Assembly (NCBI GenBank): GCA_964019335.1
Contig: OZ025751.1
Location: 237,279-301,278 of the forward strand
DNA from: Diplonema japonicum
Taxonomy: Eukaryota; Euglenozoa; Diplonemea; Diplonemida; Diplonemidae
Reading direction: 5' to 3'
DNA length: 64,000 bases
Shown: piece by piece, positions 39,201 to 50,949 of the stretch
How the letters are laid out: each line of letters starts with the position of its first letter
How positions within the stretch are numbered: position 1 is the first letter of the stretch
The notes under the pieces: generated by a model
What the model was told of the DNA's origin: nothing
Databases searched by the model: none
What the model saw: the letters and a program-made list of their open reading frames with translations, nothing else
Translations under genes and position numbers: made by a program

Positions 39201-42200
39201 GACAAGCTCATGATTGAAACAGAGGAAAAAATTGTGAAAACCTCTGCGTTCAACGAGAACGTGTTCATGATTTTCATGGCCATCGATCTCTCCATAGTGC
39301 TGAATGTGGTGGGGATGCCGGGGACGAGCAAGTCCCTAGCACTCGACAGGCTGATTGTTGCAACGCAGAACCCCCGCTTCCTTCGGGGGCAGCACCCGAA
39401 GATCATCAAGTGCTGCATGCAGTGCAGCAGAGAGACCACATCCGAGGGGATCAAGGAGTTTGCGGAGAACGCAGCACGACTGCAGCTGGACACAGAGAAG
39501 CAGACCAGAGAAGACAGGGTTGTACTGGTGTTCGAGGAGTTGGCGCTTGCGGAGGGCTCCTTGATGAAGCTGCACGAACTGGTGGACCGTGGTGTGACTG
39601 TGAAGGGTGAAGACGGGAAAATTCGAATTGTGAAATTGCCTATCGTCGGGCTATCCAACAAACGGCTTGATGCAGCGAAGATGGACCGTGGCTTCGTAGT
39701 TCTTAGGGGAACGCCTACCAACGATGACATCATACAAACTCTGAGTGAGCTGTGCACAGGTTGGACAGACTTGAGCCTCAGCATGAAGACGGCGATTGAA
39801 ACACCGGCAAAAAATGCTGCAAAGAACTTCGCGGGGAAGGTTCTGCGACGGGATCAGCCGGAGATTTCACTGCAGGAGGAGTTGGGGTCCCTCCGCCGGA
39901 TCTTCGGGATGCGTGACTTGTTTGCGATGATCGCCTTTATCCGTGACCGGCTCACGACGCCGTACTCACCAATTCTCCCTACTGTTGGTTCTCACTTGGC
40001 AAGATGGGCTGTTGTTTCTAACTTAAGCGGTTTCCCTGACCAGCAGAAGCAGAATGAGTTAGTGGCCGACATGTCTGCGGCGTGGTGCAGCGAGGACAGC
40101 ACAACCGCCACACAACGCGCAGCATGGAAGCTCAAGTCAGACGAGAGCGTCCTCATGTGCGACGTTTGCGTACATGGATTCCTAAACGAAGAATTACTAA
40201 AGTCAAGCCACAGGGACCCTGCTGAGTGGGGCAGTTTGCTGAAAGGGAAGCTCCGTGAGTTGTTCTCCCCGTGCGACGAGGTAAGCTCTAATTGCACTGC
40301 TCTACCTAAGAATTCACCACCGTCGGTGTCGCAGCTTCTCGCCTGCGGCTTGGGGGACACGGATGGGCGCAACACAATGATTCTCTCGAAAGGCGGGCAA
40401 GGGCTATCCCTTCTGCTTGGACTGGGCTTGCTGCAAACAGGAAGCTACGAAGTTATATTCGGGCCAGATGGGGGTCTCAGTGATGTGCAGTCTGTCGCAC
40501 AGGTTGTGGACGGGCTGGAGATCGTAAAGCACTGCATGAGACATGGGAAGTTCGTCATCCTTGTGAACTTCCGTTCTTTGTACGAGTCGCTGTACGATCT
40601 GCTGAACAAGAGGTACTTGTCTGACCAGACTGGTGTATACGCACGCATCGGCTATGGTTCCCAGACGATAAACTGCCGAGTCAAGGAGGGGTTCCACCTC
40701 CTCCTCATGGAGGACCAAGACAGGGTGATGGAATTGGACCCCCCTCTGCTGAACCGTTTGAGGAAGCTGGTTTTGAACTGCGACGTGTGCTTGGACTCTG
40801 GCCGCAAACGAGTGTTGGAGAACCTGCGAGAAGCTTTCACCGTCACTTACCGCGGCGACAGGTATTTCCTCCTTCAGCATTTTTTGAAGTCGTGCGGAGA
40901 GCAGACTCTCGAGTCGCTTGTTCTGCACTGTGAGGGTTGCGACACCAGTACTGCAGCTGCCGTGACGCAGATTGTGAACGCCAGCGGGCCGTTGGAAGTG
41001 CTGGTCATGAAGCAAAACTTGATGGAAGTGGCTGAACAGAATTCGGATCTGTCAAACTTATACAACGGTTTCGATGTACTAGATCACATCTGCCTTTCGA
41101 GCGCTGTTGAAGCCGTCTTACAGCCTGACAACAGCCTGCGCATGATAGCTCTGGTTGCCGAGTCACCTGCGCACTGGAACACCGACAGCTCAGGAAAAGA
41201 TACCGCGCTTTGCACACTGACAGGGACAGTAACTGTGTACAGCATTGAGCAGTTCAGCAGCTTGAAGGGATTTGAAAAGGCATGCACCGAGTTCAAGAAC
41301 AGTGAGGGAGACAAGGCATGCATGGTGCTGAAGATACCTTCCCTGAAAGATATGCAAACCCGTCTCGCGCGGATGGTACACCAGATCGACACAATCCTAG
41401 GGGAGGTCTCAAATGAACGCCATGTGATCTTCTTGATTCACCCCACGACACACTACCCACTTGCCTTCTTTAGGGGTTGGTCAACCTTCTCCATCGATAA
41501 GGTGACAACACCGCAGGGCAACGAAGTGTCGCTGGAGGACTCTTTGTGTCATTGGGAAGATGTCATCACTGTGCCCGTCATCAAAGACATGCTTGCTGTT
41601 GGTGAGCCTTTGAAAACCTTGTGCGCATTACTCCGTTATCGAGCAGCGGCGGGGTGCCCTTCCAGAACCAGGCCCGAGTTGGTGAAACTGCTGGGAGACA
41701 GCAGGGACAGCGTGTGGATGGACCGAATCAGGAGCGAGCTGCTCGAGCGAGATGAGCTGGCAGGTGAACGATGGGTGTCCCTTGCGCTCGTGGGGCACAT
41801 GAAGGGCGGTAGCGTTGCAGCGACGTTGCAGAAGTTCGTCCAAGAGGTGTGCTTGAGCGTACTGAAGCAGCTGATGCCTGTTATCGATGTGAACATGAAC
41901 TTGAGTTTGCTGGAAAAGGAGGGCTACTCTGAAATGTGGATGGATCTCTTCAGATCGACGGGTTGGGCAACGGCCGCAGATACGTCGATAGAGGTCCCTT
42001 GTCTGTTCGAAGCTGCGTTCCCCTTTAGCGACTTTGTAGTCAGCAGGCTGACGAACATTTGGAAACATGCAGGCAAAGTGGAGTTCGCACAGGCACTGGA
42101 CTCGGACGAAGAAGGGGGGCAGTCTCTGACTTGCGTCACGTCGTTGACACCGTCACAGCTTTGCGACCTGTGTCGTGACTGGTCCCTCCTCTTGTACAAC

Positions 42201-45200
42201 AAGGAGAAGGGCGTGCCTTGTCCTCAGGCCTGTGCGGAGGTGGCGTTGTCTTTATACAAACAACAAGCAACCGACAACATCACGAACCTGGTTGACTTCA
42301 TGCACACGACGAGCAGTCTGATTCTTGCAGCGATGCAGCTCATGTTTTTGTGCCTTCCTCGAATCAGCAAAGCTGTGTCCTGCTCCGCCCTTCTCGAGAG
42401 CGCTGTGACCAACTTCAGCGGAGGGCGTGTTGACACGAAGCTGGACCGTGCAGCCAGAGAGCTCTACAGCATGATGATTGCGCAAGGTGATGACACAGCA
42501 GGGCGTGTTTGGAAGGATTATGTCGAGCAGCAAGCAATCCTCAAGGCTTGCGGTGACAACCCTCCAGAAGCCCTGTTGCCTTCTGCAAAGCGCAATGCTG
42601 TTGACGTGGCGGCAGCCCTCCGTCACATCGGTGACGTGAAACTAAGAACGGTACTGCCTTTCCTAGAGGCGTCGTTGTCAGTGGAGGTGAGTACGCTGCT
42701 TCTGCAGGACGACGGCGAACAAGAAGCCTTTGAAACAGCTACCACCCAATGCTTGCTTGGGTGCTTGCTGAGGGATTTAAAAAACCAGATGCAACCTGAG
42801 GAAATGTCCAAACCTGTGACAACCGAGAATGTAGAAAACCAGATGAAACCCGAAGAAACTGAACATGTTGACAGTGTGGACACCCACCCGATTGCGGTCG
42901 CTGTCACGAAGGCGGGCAATGTGGCAGACCTGATGTGCTACTTGTGGATTGACATGCTTCGCTGCAGCGCAATGAACCTCAACAAAATGGACGAGCTTCA
43001 AGGAAAGTTACAGGGGGAAGAGAAATACGCAGGGCAGCGTTTGCTGAGCGCGACACGTCGGGCCATTGTGGACAGGATTGTGGCAGACATGAAGACGATA
43101 TACAGCGGCGACAACAAAAACAAGGCACAACTCACGAAGAAGAGGTTTGCCAAAACGTATGAAGCCCATGAGTGGCTGCAGCACAACATTGGGTTGGAGT
43201 CCCTCTTCAGGGATATTGCGGAGTGCCTCACAGTGAACTACACGCAGCTGAACGGGATGGCCTCTTTTCTAGAGTCGGATATCGCGAACGATGTTCTGCC
43301 GAAAACTATCCTGGACAACCTTGTGCTGAGCTTCAAGAGGGCTTGCCCCTTTGATCCCTTGAGCGGGGTTGGTGGTGGTGGTGACAACGACGAGGTGAAC
43401 CGGCTCATTGGGGAGTTCACAAAAGAGGGACACAATGCTGCGTTTGCACGTGAATGCGCTTCTCGCATGGGGATCGACAAGTGTCCAGATTTTAGCATGA
43501 AAGAACACCTGTTGCTTTGTCATTTGCTCTGTGCTGCTTCAGAAAACGGGAGCCCGTGGCTGCAGATCGTGAACAGGGGGAAGAGTTACGACTTACTCAC
43601 GACAGGCTTCCTCGTGGGGTCATCTGAAGGTGCCTGCTTTGAGGGACTCGAAGTGTTGTGCATCCCGGGCAAGGCAACATCGACGCACGCATATGTTTGC
43701 AAGAATGGCCATGTCTTCACAACTGATAGGTGTCCTAACATAGAAGGACTCGGCACGTGCCAGTTCTACAACTGTGGTGTGCCCATTGGCCGCGAGTTAT
43801 CAGGCAGGTTGGCAGACGGGACTGCACGGCTTGCAACTGCGCCGCAGGTTTTGGAAGCATGGCGCGCAGGGGATTTTGAAAAGTTCGGAAAAAAAGAGCC
43901 TGTTGAACACGGTTATGTGCCTCACAGCAACGACCAAGCAAACCACCACGAGCTGAGGGGTCTGCCTCGCAGCGTGATGAAGTGTCTGCACCTGCTTTCT
44001 TCGACGGCTGTGTTTTGGGGGATGTTCCTCAGGAGAGAAACGAAAATGCCAGCAACTAAGACGCGTCCACAGGTGGAGGCGTCTGAGGTGCTTGGGGAGA
44101 TCCACACGACACTTGGTGAGCTTAAGACTCTGTGCTTCCCCGATGCGGTCGACAATTCGGGTGTGCTAAATATGCTCCACAAGGCGGTCGACAAGCTGTC
44201 GAGCAATGAGACCGCCGCTGTTCATGCTACAACACAGCAGCGGCGCGAAGCTGAAGCAACCATGGGCCAGGTGGTTCAGCAGCTGTTTCAAGACGACGAT
44301 AATGCAAATGACGCTCTCCCTGAGTTGCTGCCTATCCACTTCAAACCAGTACCATCGCTCGACGGGCTCTGTGGGTACTGCGCCTCTGCAACAGGCGTTG
44401 CGACAAGCGTTCCACAGCTTTCCGTCGTGTTGGGACATTACGAAGAGTTCGCGAACGCCGCACGACAGCTTCCGCCATTCTTGAAACTTCTGGACCGACT
44501 GGGGAAAGACTGCTTGCGTAGCAAGATAAGCCAAAAGCAAGCAGAGAAAACTTCTTTGCGTGACCACATAAACGGAAAGAACGAAGAAGAACAGAAGATG
44601 TGGTTAAGGATGTTCAAAGACTTCGAGGCAGCGGCCAACTCGGTGCAGGGCCTACGTGGATGTGTTTGTGGAGAAGTATAACATGTTCGTCGAGGCGGCA
44701 TCAGAAGCAGGCAAGCAGGGAGACCGTGTCAGCCCCTTCACGCTCCTGAGCAGCTACGTAAAGATGAACCTGGAAGAAGAGGTGCTCAAGCTTTTGCCGA
44801 CCCTCGCATGCCACGACCCAGGGCAGGCAAACTACCACGGCATCGAAGGCCTTGTGTCGCCCTTGCTCTACATGTCGTGTGGCAGTCTTGATCTGCTGAA
44901 CTCCAAGCCCGCCGACTTCTCGTTCCTCGAAACACGTCAGTCTGTTGCACTGCGCGAGTTGAAGTATGTCGTTCCGCAGACCTACGCTTACGACCTGAGG
45001 CCGGAGGTGGTGAGGTTGGCAGCAGCTGTGAAGAATCCGCAACTCTACTTTAACATACTCCTGGTGGCAACCCTGATCGCAGAAGAGGAGGGCATCAAGG
45101 TTGACACCGAGCTGCTGACTGTCTTGCCGCGCGCAGTGCGCGACGTGGTTCTTGCAGACGAAGCGCGTGCCTTGTTCGAGAGTACGGAGCTCAGCAAGAG

Positions 45201-46185
45201 GATCCGGGTAAGCGAGCTTACAGGTGTGATGGTGCTGCTGTGGAAGAACATGTTCCAACGCAACCAGAAGACTATGGATGCAGTGTACAAGGAGACGCCG
45301 ACGGCGGAGGAAGAGCAGATGCTCAAGGTGTGCCTCACAGAGATGTCACTCGAGAACGCAAGAAAGATAGAACACGCCCTAGTGCTCGCAGCAGTGAACA
45401 AGCTTCACTCAAAAGGCTTGCAAGAAGTTCCTTTTAACTTGTTTTTAGACATGTTCTTAGAGGAAAAGGACGAAGATCTCGTGGGGGATTTGGGGTCCCT
45501 TCAAGCACGTGTGGCCCAAAGCGTGTTGTGGGGGGTCATGGCAAAGTGTAGTGCTGCCAGCGGTAGGCACCGTCTGCAGTCGCGGAGCCACTGCGTCACA
45601 GCAAGGGACGTGGCGAAGTTGAAGATGCACACACCATCGGTACCAGCGATCCCGTTGGTGCCAAACCAACCTGTGACAGAAGTAGAGGAAGATGAAGATG
45701 AAGATGAAGATGAAGAAGAAGACCCCAGCAGTGAGGACGAGGGAAAATACGAAGGGCCGGACACCATGCCCGTGACAAGGGGCGCAAATGTTGACCTGGC
45801 TGTGAGCATGATCAACCGCGTTGCGGGCAGGCACGGGCTGCGTGTCGATGCAAAGCAATCGAAGGAGTGCGACTACAACTTATGGCGATTGTGGCATCTC
45901 CTGTTCCCCGAGCCTGAGACCAACACCCAGACACGTGAGGCCGTTATGAAGGAACTGAAGGAGGGGACCTACTATAGTAGCAGCGAAACGCCACACGAGT
46001 GGGTGAAACAGCTTTTGGAATGGGTTCCCGATCAAAGGGCCATAGAAGCAGCAGAAAAGTTGAAGATTAACATTCCTGTGCTTGATCCTGATCAGAAAGA
46101 GGTAGAGGAATGTGTGCCCAAGCCCCGTCTGGCCTACCACCCCCATGACCGATGCAGATTCTACGTGTTGGTTGATAAAGAGTGA
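36283..46185 (+). CDS. RNF213-like giant AAA ATPase with RZ finger (3 exons)
   Basis: My model has exons 36283-36861, 36909-44599 and 44649-46185, giving 3268 residues. The 47-nt and 49-nt GT-AG introns join three overlapping frames in phase. RNF213 marks: the first AAA unit with Walker A GDSGTGKT (about residue 614) and LAMLDEG; the second with GMPGTSKS (about 995), YQCS-like CMQCSRETTSEGI and VVLVFEELALAEGS; a degenerate third with GGQGLS and the LNRLRK segment after MEDQDRVMELDPP; then an RZ finger (about 2453-2490: VCKNGHVFTTDRC...GTCQFYNCGVPIG), followed by the helical C-terminal domain (HELRGLPRSVMKCLHLL). Human RNF213 is an E3 ubiquitin ligase in lipid and antimicrobial defence. I see no RING here. 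Exon 2 starts with a DADAG-rich acidic repeat. Alternative first-intron donors are 36715 and 36889. Confidence 0.82.
36945..37245 (+). repeat. GCAGAT hexanucleotide-based coding repeat
   Basis: About 300 bases made of GCAGAT, GCAGGT, GGCGAT and GAGGAT units. In the gene frame they encode an acidic Asp/Ala/Gly stretch (DADADAGRDADE type). In another frame the same bases read Met-Gln repeats without a stop until 37275, which makes the splice junction just upstream hard to see. Length variation between individuals is likely. Confidence 0.85.
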
Positions 46186-46390
46186 TTGAGAGAAACCGAG
46201 CTCATCAAAAAATTAAAAAAAAGAAGAAGAAGAAGAAAACATTTTTTGCGCTATCCTAGTCTCTTTCTCTTTCCTCTTCCCCCCCTTTTTTTTTGCAAGA
46301 ACGAGTCTTTGAGTTGTCTAAACAAAAGGGGAACGTTGGCAACGTGTTTATGGGTTGACCCGGCACGTACAAACAACGGCTAGTTCCTCT

Positions 46391-46519
46391 TTTTCAAGGC
46401 TGTCAAACTGGCTGGTGAAAACGCGAAAAAGAAAAAAAAAAAGAAAATCGAAAATCGAAAATATCTGGCTTTCCTTCTCTAAATCTTTAGAGGCTGTCCT
46501 CAAGTGGGGTGGTCTTACT
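46391..46519 (+). repeat. direct repeat, copy A
   Basis: It shares its order of words with 47291-47388: TTTTCAAGGCTGT, CTGGCTGGTGAA, then TCTGGCTTTCCTTCTCTAAAT and TTTAGAGGCTGTCCTCAAG. The middle is expanded by A-runs. See copy B. The two may be remnants of a small mobile repeat. Confidence 0.55.
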
Positions 46520-47181
46520 CAGTGTTTTTACTATATTATTTTTACTTTTTATTTGGGATCTATCTACCCCCCTTTTTTTTTAAAACCTGTTTGCTCTAAT
46601 CTCTCGTTTCTTTTGCCTCTGTCTGTGTGGTTCTTCGTTTTATTCCCTTTTATCCCCTCTTCTCTCTCTCTCTCTCCCCCCCCCCCCCCCCCCCCCGTTT
46701 TACCTTGCTCACTCGTTTTCTCTTCTGTTGGATTTAAAAAAAAAAAAACACGTTTTGTTGTTTTGTTTTTTTTTTCTTCCTACCGAGAAGAGCATTGGGA
46801 AAAAAAATAAAAAAGGAAAGAAAAAAAAAAAGAAGTAACTGGCACCCCTTTGGTCGTTGTTTTGACTCTAGGTGAGCCAACTCCCTTTACCTTCCCAAAT
46901 AACTATTAATTTAGTGGAAAAAAAATGTAAAATCCTATGATTTCACGCGTGTTGGCAGTGGTTTTGAGGAGTGAGGTAATTACTTCACTTTACCGCTTCG
47001 CTCGTGAAATAATGACGGTTAACTCCCACACACCAAAATTTTTCTGGAGTTAAAAAAAAAAAAATCGCTCAAATACCGTAACACCCCCCTTTTTTTTACA
47101 GGCGTCCTGCCACACACCGCAGGTACCCTTAAATGTCTCTCTTTTTTTTTTGTTACAAATATTTATCTTTCAAAAAATGAT

Positions 47182-47277
47182 TTTATAACTATATGCAACT
47201 TGTGCCGAGCAAAAAATTTTCTCAGCTTTTTAAAAACCTTTTTTTGCTCGTGCGCAACAAAGACATATAGTCATAAA
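47182..47277. repeat. long imperfect inverted repeat
   Basis: The left arm 47182-47216 (TTTATAACTATATG...CGAGCAAAAAA) pairs with the right arm 47239-47277 (TTTTTTGCTCG...CATATAGTCATAAA). The inner 11 bp are perfect and the outer part has a few mismatches and bulges. The spacer between arms is about 22 bases. It resembles a MITE-like hairpin. Confidence 0.55.
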
Positions 47278-47290
47278 GAATTATTTTTTT

Positions 47291-47388
47291 TTTCCAAGGC
47301 TGTAAGACTAGCTGGTGAACACGAAACCGAAATGTCTGGTTTTCTCTCTCTAAATTTTTAGAGGCTGTCCTCAAGCAGGATTGCCTTA
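47291..47388 (+). repeat. direct repeat, copy B
   Basis: Partner of 46391-46519. It contains GGTGAACACGAAACCGAAAT, a word that also forms the arms of the hairpin at 50398-50446. It lies directly after the inverted repeat at 47182-47277. Confidence 0.55.
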
Positions 47389-47953
47389 GTTTTTGTTTTC
47401 CTTATTTTTTTTTTTTTTCTGAAAAATAAGGAAATGGAAACATTTCTCGTTTTTCTGCCAACATGGCTGCCGCCCCCCCTGCTCCTCCTCTTGCTCACTC
47501 AATAATCCCCATACACGCCTTTCTTGTTTTCAAAGGCAGTCCTCCTGTGGCGTGTCCTTTCCTTACTCTTTCACTCTTTCACTTGCATCCCCCCCCCCCC
47601 CCCCCCCCCAATTGCCCCCCTACTTTTACTTTTAGGAGGTACAAAAGAAGAAGAAAAAAAAAACCGAGAGCACGATTCAGTTGCATTTACAAAGGAAACT
47701 CCAAACTATTATCCCAAGGGTCTTACACGATTCTCAAGATGTTTTTTTTTTTTTTTAAACAACACCGGCCTGGTGATTTTTTCTACAGTAGGGAGGGAAA
47801 ATTGGGGGAAAAAAAAGAAAAAAAAAAAAAAAGACCAAACTTCTTTCGTTTCCTTTTTCCATTTCCCCCCCCCCCTTCTTTTTTCATTTTCTTTCTAGTC
47901 CACCTTGTCACAACTGCATCAACAAAAAGTTTTTTAAAAAAAAGAAAAAATAC

Positions 47954-49570
47954 ATGAGGGCCTTACTCGCGATTCTTGCGCTGGGAGCCGTGCTTGCCTC
48001 TGTGGAGGGGGTCTGTGTGGACAAAACCCTTTCCAATGGGACGGTGTGGCACGACCAGAAGCGCTCCAGGCGCACCTGTGCCTGGTACGCGAAGAAGAGT
48101 GAACGAAGGTGCAGGAACGGTCACAAGAACAGGAACGAGTTGGTGGCGAACGAGGCGTGCTGCGTGTGCGGCGGGGGGAAGACCTCAAACGAGACCGATG
48201 TGCCGGCGACGCCAAGCCCCCCCACCGGGTGCGGGCCGCGTGTGAGGAAGGGGTGGTCCATGCTGTCGTGCACGGAGAGGGAGCACTTCATCGAGGCAGT
48301 GCGGACGCTGCACTCGGAGAATACCACAGACTACCACGACCTGTCGCAGCTGCACAGGAACAACGGAAGGTACGCGCACGGGACTTCTGCCTTCCTCCCC
48401 TGGCACCGCTGGTTCCTGGTCGGCTACGAGAACGCCCTGCGCTCCCTCCCTGGGTTCGAGTGCATGACGGTCCCGTACTGGGACTGGGAGAGGGACGACG
48501 CGGAGGAGCGCTTCAGCACAACCTTCAGGGCGAAGACCTTCGGAACGAGGAGCGGTGTGGGGGGCTGGCCCGACAACTGCGTGACGGAGGGAGTGGCGGC
48601 GGGGTGGACGGCATCGGACGGGGATTGCCTTTCCAGGAACTGGGGCGGGGCTGGGTTCACAGGGGCGATGGAGATCTCGGCGATCATCACCTCGAACGCG
48701 GCCTTCCGGAACTTCCGTCCCGTCTTGGAGGGGAACCCGCACGCCGCCCCGCACATCTACGTCAGCGGCCACATGGGGTCGTACCTGAGCCCCGACGACC
48801 CGCTCTTCTTCGTGCACCACGCGAACGTGGACAGGATATGGGCCCTGTGGCAGGACTACCACGGCTACGATGAGGTCCCGAAGGACGCCCTCAACGAGAC
48901 CATCTACTTCTCCGCTTCGTCCGCTGAGGACATGAGCCTGGAGGGGACGCTGCCCTTCACCGTGGACGGGAGCAGGATCCCCACCTTCTTCAAGGACCAC
49001 CCCGCCACCATCCGCGACATGCACAGCATCACAGACCTCCCATACGGTGCGAGCTACACCTACGGCACGGACACCCTTGCGGACCTCATCGGGAGCCCCT
49101 TGAGGGGGAGCTGGGACCTCGTTGTTCCCGGGACGGCCCCGAAGCTGACGTGCTGCGGGGACGGGACGGTGGACACTGCGGAGATGGGGGGTGCCGAGGA
49201 GTGCGACGACGGGAACACTGTTGATGGGGACGGCTGTTCCTCCACCTGTGTGAGCGAGGGGGGAGCTTCCAGGGAGGGGGCTGTTCTCAACAACAAGGAC
49301 AACAACAAGAACAACAAGGAGGGCAATTCCCGCGCAGCGTTCAAGGAGCACTTCCTCTCAGACAAGAACCTCGAGTTGATGTTCGACGAGGCAGACGCGA
49401 CGAGGGAGAAGGAGGGGGAGAGCAAGTCTGATATGTTTAAAGACCTTGCGCAAGAGGAATGCCACAGACACTCCACCGGCCAGGACCAGATCCCCGACTC
49501 TTTCATCTCCATGATGAGGGCACCGGTCTCCGCACGTGGTCTGTACAAGCCTTGCGGTTCCTTGGAGTAG
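47954..49570 (+). CDS. secreted tyrosinase with DUF4215 tail (copy 1)
   Basis: 538 residues, single exon. The signal peptide is MRALLAILALGAVLASVEG. Next comes a small cysteine module (about 20-75: CAWYAKKSERRC...NEACCVCGGG) and a Thr/Pro linker. The tyrosinase domain is at about 95-405. Copper A ligands are from H128/H134, H142 and H151 (AHGTSAFLPWHRW). Copper B ligands are H267, H273 and H288/H289 (PHIYVSGHMG; DPLFFVHHANVDRIW). After it comes a Myxococcus-type cysteine repeat, DUF4215 (CGDGTVDTAE...EECDDGNTVDGDGCSSTC), and a polar tail. The family oxidises phenols to quinones. It should act outside the cell, on phenolic material or in cross-linking. It is almost identical in sequence to the next gene beyond the N-terminal module. 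Confidence 0.92.
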   Translation: MRALLAILALGAVLASVEGVCVDKTLSNGTVWHDQKRSRRTCAWYAKKSERRCRNGHKNRNELVANEACCVCGGGKTSNETDVPATPSPPTGCGPRVRKGWSMLSCTEREHFIEAVRTLHSENTTDYHDLSQLHRNNGRYAHGTSAFLPWHRWFLVGYENALRSLPGFECMTVPYWDWERDDAEERFSTTFRAKTFGTRSGVGGWPDNCVTEGVAAGWTASDGDCLSRNWGGAGFTGAMEISAIITSNAAFRNFRPVLEGNPHAAPHIYVSGHMGSYLSPDDPLFFVHHANVDRIWALWQDYHGYDEVPKDALNETIYFSASSAEDMSLEGTLPFTVDGSRIPTFFKDHPATIRDMHSITDLPYGASYTYGTDTLADLIGSPLRGSWDLVVPGTAPKLTCCGDGTVDTAEMGGAEECDDGNTVDGDGCSSTCVSEGGASREGAVLNNKDNNKNNKEGNSRAAFKEHFLSDKNLELMFDEADATREKEGESKSDMFKDLAQEECHRHSTGQDQIPDSFISMMRAPVSARGLYKPCGSLE

Positions 49571-50820
49571 AGAGGCACAAAGAAAACAATCACCCCCAAA
49601 AAAAAGAAGGAAAATAAAAATATCCTAATTCCTAGTGCACTTTGGGTCGAGTAGAGAAAAAAAAAAAGGGAGGGGAACTCATTTGCAGTTTATTATTATT
49701 ATTATTCTCAAGCTTTATTCTCTATACTTGTTGCAAAAGAAATGCTGCATTAAATCGTAAAGGTATTTTTCACCCCTCTCCCCGTTTCCCTCTCTTTTAT
49801 TATTCCTTGTGGAATGGCATGCATTGGTGTTGCGAGGCATTTTTATTCGCTAGACCGCGTATCGCTTGTTTTTTCCAAAAAAGGAGAAGAAAACAAAAAG
49901 AGAGAGAGAAAGAAAAAAAAAAAGGAAAGAAAACTTGGAGTATGGATGGTATCAATACTTCACTTTATCTCTTAAATCTTTTCGTCATGTATTTCTCTCT
50001 CTCTCTGTCTCTTTTCTTTTATTTTCTTCTTTTTTTTAAATTTATTTTTTTTTTCTTACTTCAATTCGTGTTGTAGAGTTAGGTTGGTTTTTGGGATTCC
50101 TTTCTTTTCTTCTTCTTCTTCTTTCCATTTTCCCTCGCGACTCTCTGCCCTTTTGTGCTCCGAGCATTTGCTTAAGAGGTTATGTTTCTTAGCAGTTGCG
50201 AAAGTACAGCAGAGAAAAGCGTTTGCGAAAGAAAGAAAGAAAGAAAGAAAAAAAAAAAAAGAAAGTTGACATATCCCCTTTGCTAATTGCTGCTCTACTC
50301 TTTTTTTTTCTCTTTTCTTTTTTTAAAAAAAAAAAAAATTAATGACCTTTTCATGTCATGGTGTGCATCAACTACTAACACCGCTTAACGATGAGTACAC
50401 GGGGTGAGCACGAAACCAGAAATTTCGGTTTCGTGTTCACCCCGTGATCCCTCTCTTATGGGACCCCACAGGGACCAGGCTAGCATTGTGTCACACACAT
50501 GGATAAAAAAGAAAACCGGTCCTTTTTTTTTTTTAAATTTTTTTTTCTATACACAAAGATCTAAACTGTGAGTATGAAGGGCTGCTTGTTGCGCTGGAAG
50601 GGAGGGCTCCGAGGAAGGCAATATCCCAACAACATCTCAATCTTTCATAACGTGGATGTTCTCCCTCACTCTCTCGTTTTTTTTGCCTTCTGCAGGACTT
50701 CAGAAATACAGTTATCTTCTTCTTTTTAATTCTTTACTTGTTGTTTTTTTTTTTTATATATCACTCTTTCCTTTGCTTCATATTGTAGAGGTCAGAGTGA
50801 AGAATAAAATTCCTCCCTTT
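48143..50820 (+). repeat. tandem duplication unit 1 (tyrosinase plus 3' spacer)
   Basis: From the GTGGCGAACGAGGCGTG in the cysteine module, through the rest of tyrosinase 1 and about 1.25 kb of spacer, the sequence matches 51166-53975. Coding identity is nearly complete. The spacer half keeps long shared words (TCTCAAGCTTTATTCTC; GCGACTCTCTGCCC; GAGCATTTGCTTAAGAGG) between drifting homopolymers. Confidence 0.85.
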
Positions 50821-50911
50821 TTCTTCTTCTTTTTTCTTTTCTTTTTGTTCCCTCTTCTTCTTCTTCATACATGGTTGTTCCCACCACCAACACCACCACC
50901 AGGTTTTTGCC

Positions 50912-50949
<38 letters not shown>

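Larger units (their letters stand above)
46186..47953. other. 1.8-kb spacer with small repeats and hairpins
   Basis: This is the longest gene-free stretch. It holds a direct repeat pair (46391-46519 and 47291-47388), a long imperfect inverted repeat (47182-47277), a near-palindrome GTGAGGTAATTACTTCAC at about 46970, and a perfect 12-bp stem (TTCCTTATTTTT with its complement) at about 47399-47433. Long C-runs lie at about 46677-46696 and 47588-47609. No protein gene is convincing. Confidence 0.6.

Noticed and set aside
48185-49351. 388-codon open frame on the minus strand inside tyrosinase 1 (and a 398-codon twin at 51208-52404)
   Set aside because: It is a mirror of the strongly GC-biased codons of the tyrosinase gene. 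It reads as low-complexity Val/Arg/Pro and no minus-strand gene is seen elsewhere.
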